A DNA stretch of 53,426 bases from Polyangium jinanense (GTDB lineage Bacteria > Myxococcota > Polyangia > Polyangiales > Polyangiaceae). Shown here piece by piece: positions 53,317-53,426 of the stretch. Positions within the stretch are counted from its first letter, which is position 1, and every line of letters begins with the position of its first letter. Under the pieces are notes generated by a model. The model saw only the letters and a list, made by a program, of their open reading frames with translations, searched no databases and was not told where the DNA came from. The stretch is taken from positions 1-53,426 of the forward strand of contig NZ_JAGTJJ010000067.1 in NCBI RefSeq assembly GCF_028435365.1, given 5' to 3'. Both the position numbers and the translations under genes were made by a program.

Positions 53317-53426
53317 GCCGCGCCGGGGCGCTGCCCCGGGCCCCGCGGGGGCTATTCGCCCCTCGACCCGAACCAGGGCAAGCCCTGGACTCGAGTTGGA
53401 AGAACTGCGCGATGCGCAGTTCTTCC
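53317..53426. repeat. Hairpin-cluster repeat, copy C (left part only)
   Basis: Copy C runs to the window end. It matches the left arm of copy B with few changes: CCGGGGC/GCCCCGG at 53323-53339, CCAGGGC/GCCCTGG at 53373-53388, and the long stem at 53398-53426. Its long stem reads GAACTGCGC/GCGCAGTTC where copy B reads GAACCGCGC/GCGCGGTTC: a C-to-T and a paired G-to-A change. Confidence 0.8.

Overview
The window is 53.4 kb of high-GC, gene-dense DNA. It most resembles a myxobacterium of the Polyangium/Sorangium type. This is inferred from the gene content, not from a marker gene: two giant Ser/Thr-kinase/ATPase/TPR signalling proteins (one fused to a sigma-54 activator), two NtrC-type sigma-54 activators in total, many lipoproteins including cysteine-rich, Kazal and beta-helix types, and a polymorphic toxin paired with a double-CXXCG (SitI-like) immunity protein. 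No rRNA, tRNA, CRISPR array or intact insertion sequence was recognised.

Layout. 0.1-0.3 kb: copy A of an unusual hairpin-cluster repeat. 0.35-3.5 kb: a minus-strand methyltransferase, a NlpC/P60-like peptidase and a glycosyltransferase, divergent from a NIF3 protein. 3.5-10.0 kb: a complete type I restriction-modification operon (hsdR-hsdM-hsdS). 10.1-12.6 kb: a small ORF and the toxin/immunity pair on the minus strand. 12.6-13.3 kb: noncoding DNA with a ~42-bp-periodic motif array followed by full copy B of the hairpin repeat. 13.3-16.3 kb: a lipoprotein, a membrane-anchored endonuclease/exonuclease/phosphatase protein and an alpha/beta hydrolase. 16.4-22.6 kb: a 1604-residue kinase-ATPase-TPR-GAF-sigma-54 regulator divergent from two lipoproteins. 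22.7-29.1 kb: a sigma-54 two-component system divergent from a copper-type operon (His-rich lipoprotein, TolC-like protein, multicopper oxidase) that has a good -24/-12 promoter. 29.1-31.5 kb: a SUV3-like helicase. 31.6-34.7 kb: twin beta-helix lipoproteins built on a repeated IIVQN motif. 34.7-40.6 kb: a second giant kinase, a YdcF-like membrane protein and a globin. 40.9-44.7 kb: a MarR-controlled acyl-CoA/beta-keto-acid operon with a clear operator palindrome. 44.7-45.9 kb: Aat and a SRPBCC protein. 46.0-49.9 kb: a DUF444-SpoVR-TPR lipoprotein operon. 50.2-53.3 kb: a 13-unit cysteine-rich lipoprotein and two unknown proteins. 53.3 kb to the end: the left part of hairpin-repeat copy C.

The parts that work together most clearly are the restriction operon, the toxin/immunity pair, the sigma-54 histidine kinase/regulator with the copper operon it probably controls, and the MarR regulator with its three catabolic genes. 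The most novel sequence structure is the hairpin-cluster repeat: three intergenic copies whose stems differ by paired, compensating changes.
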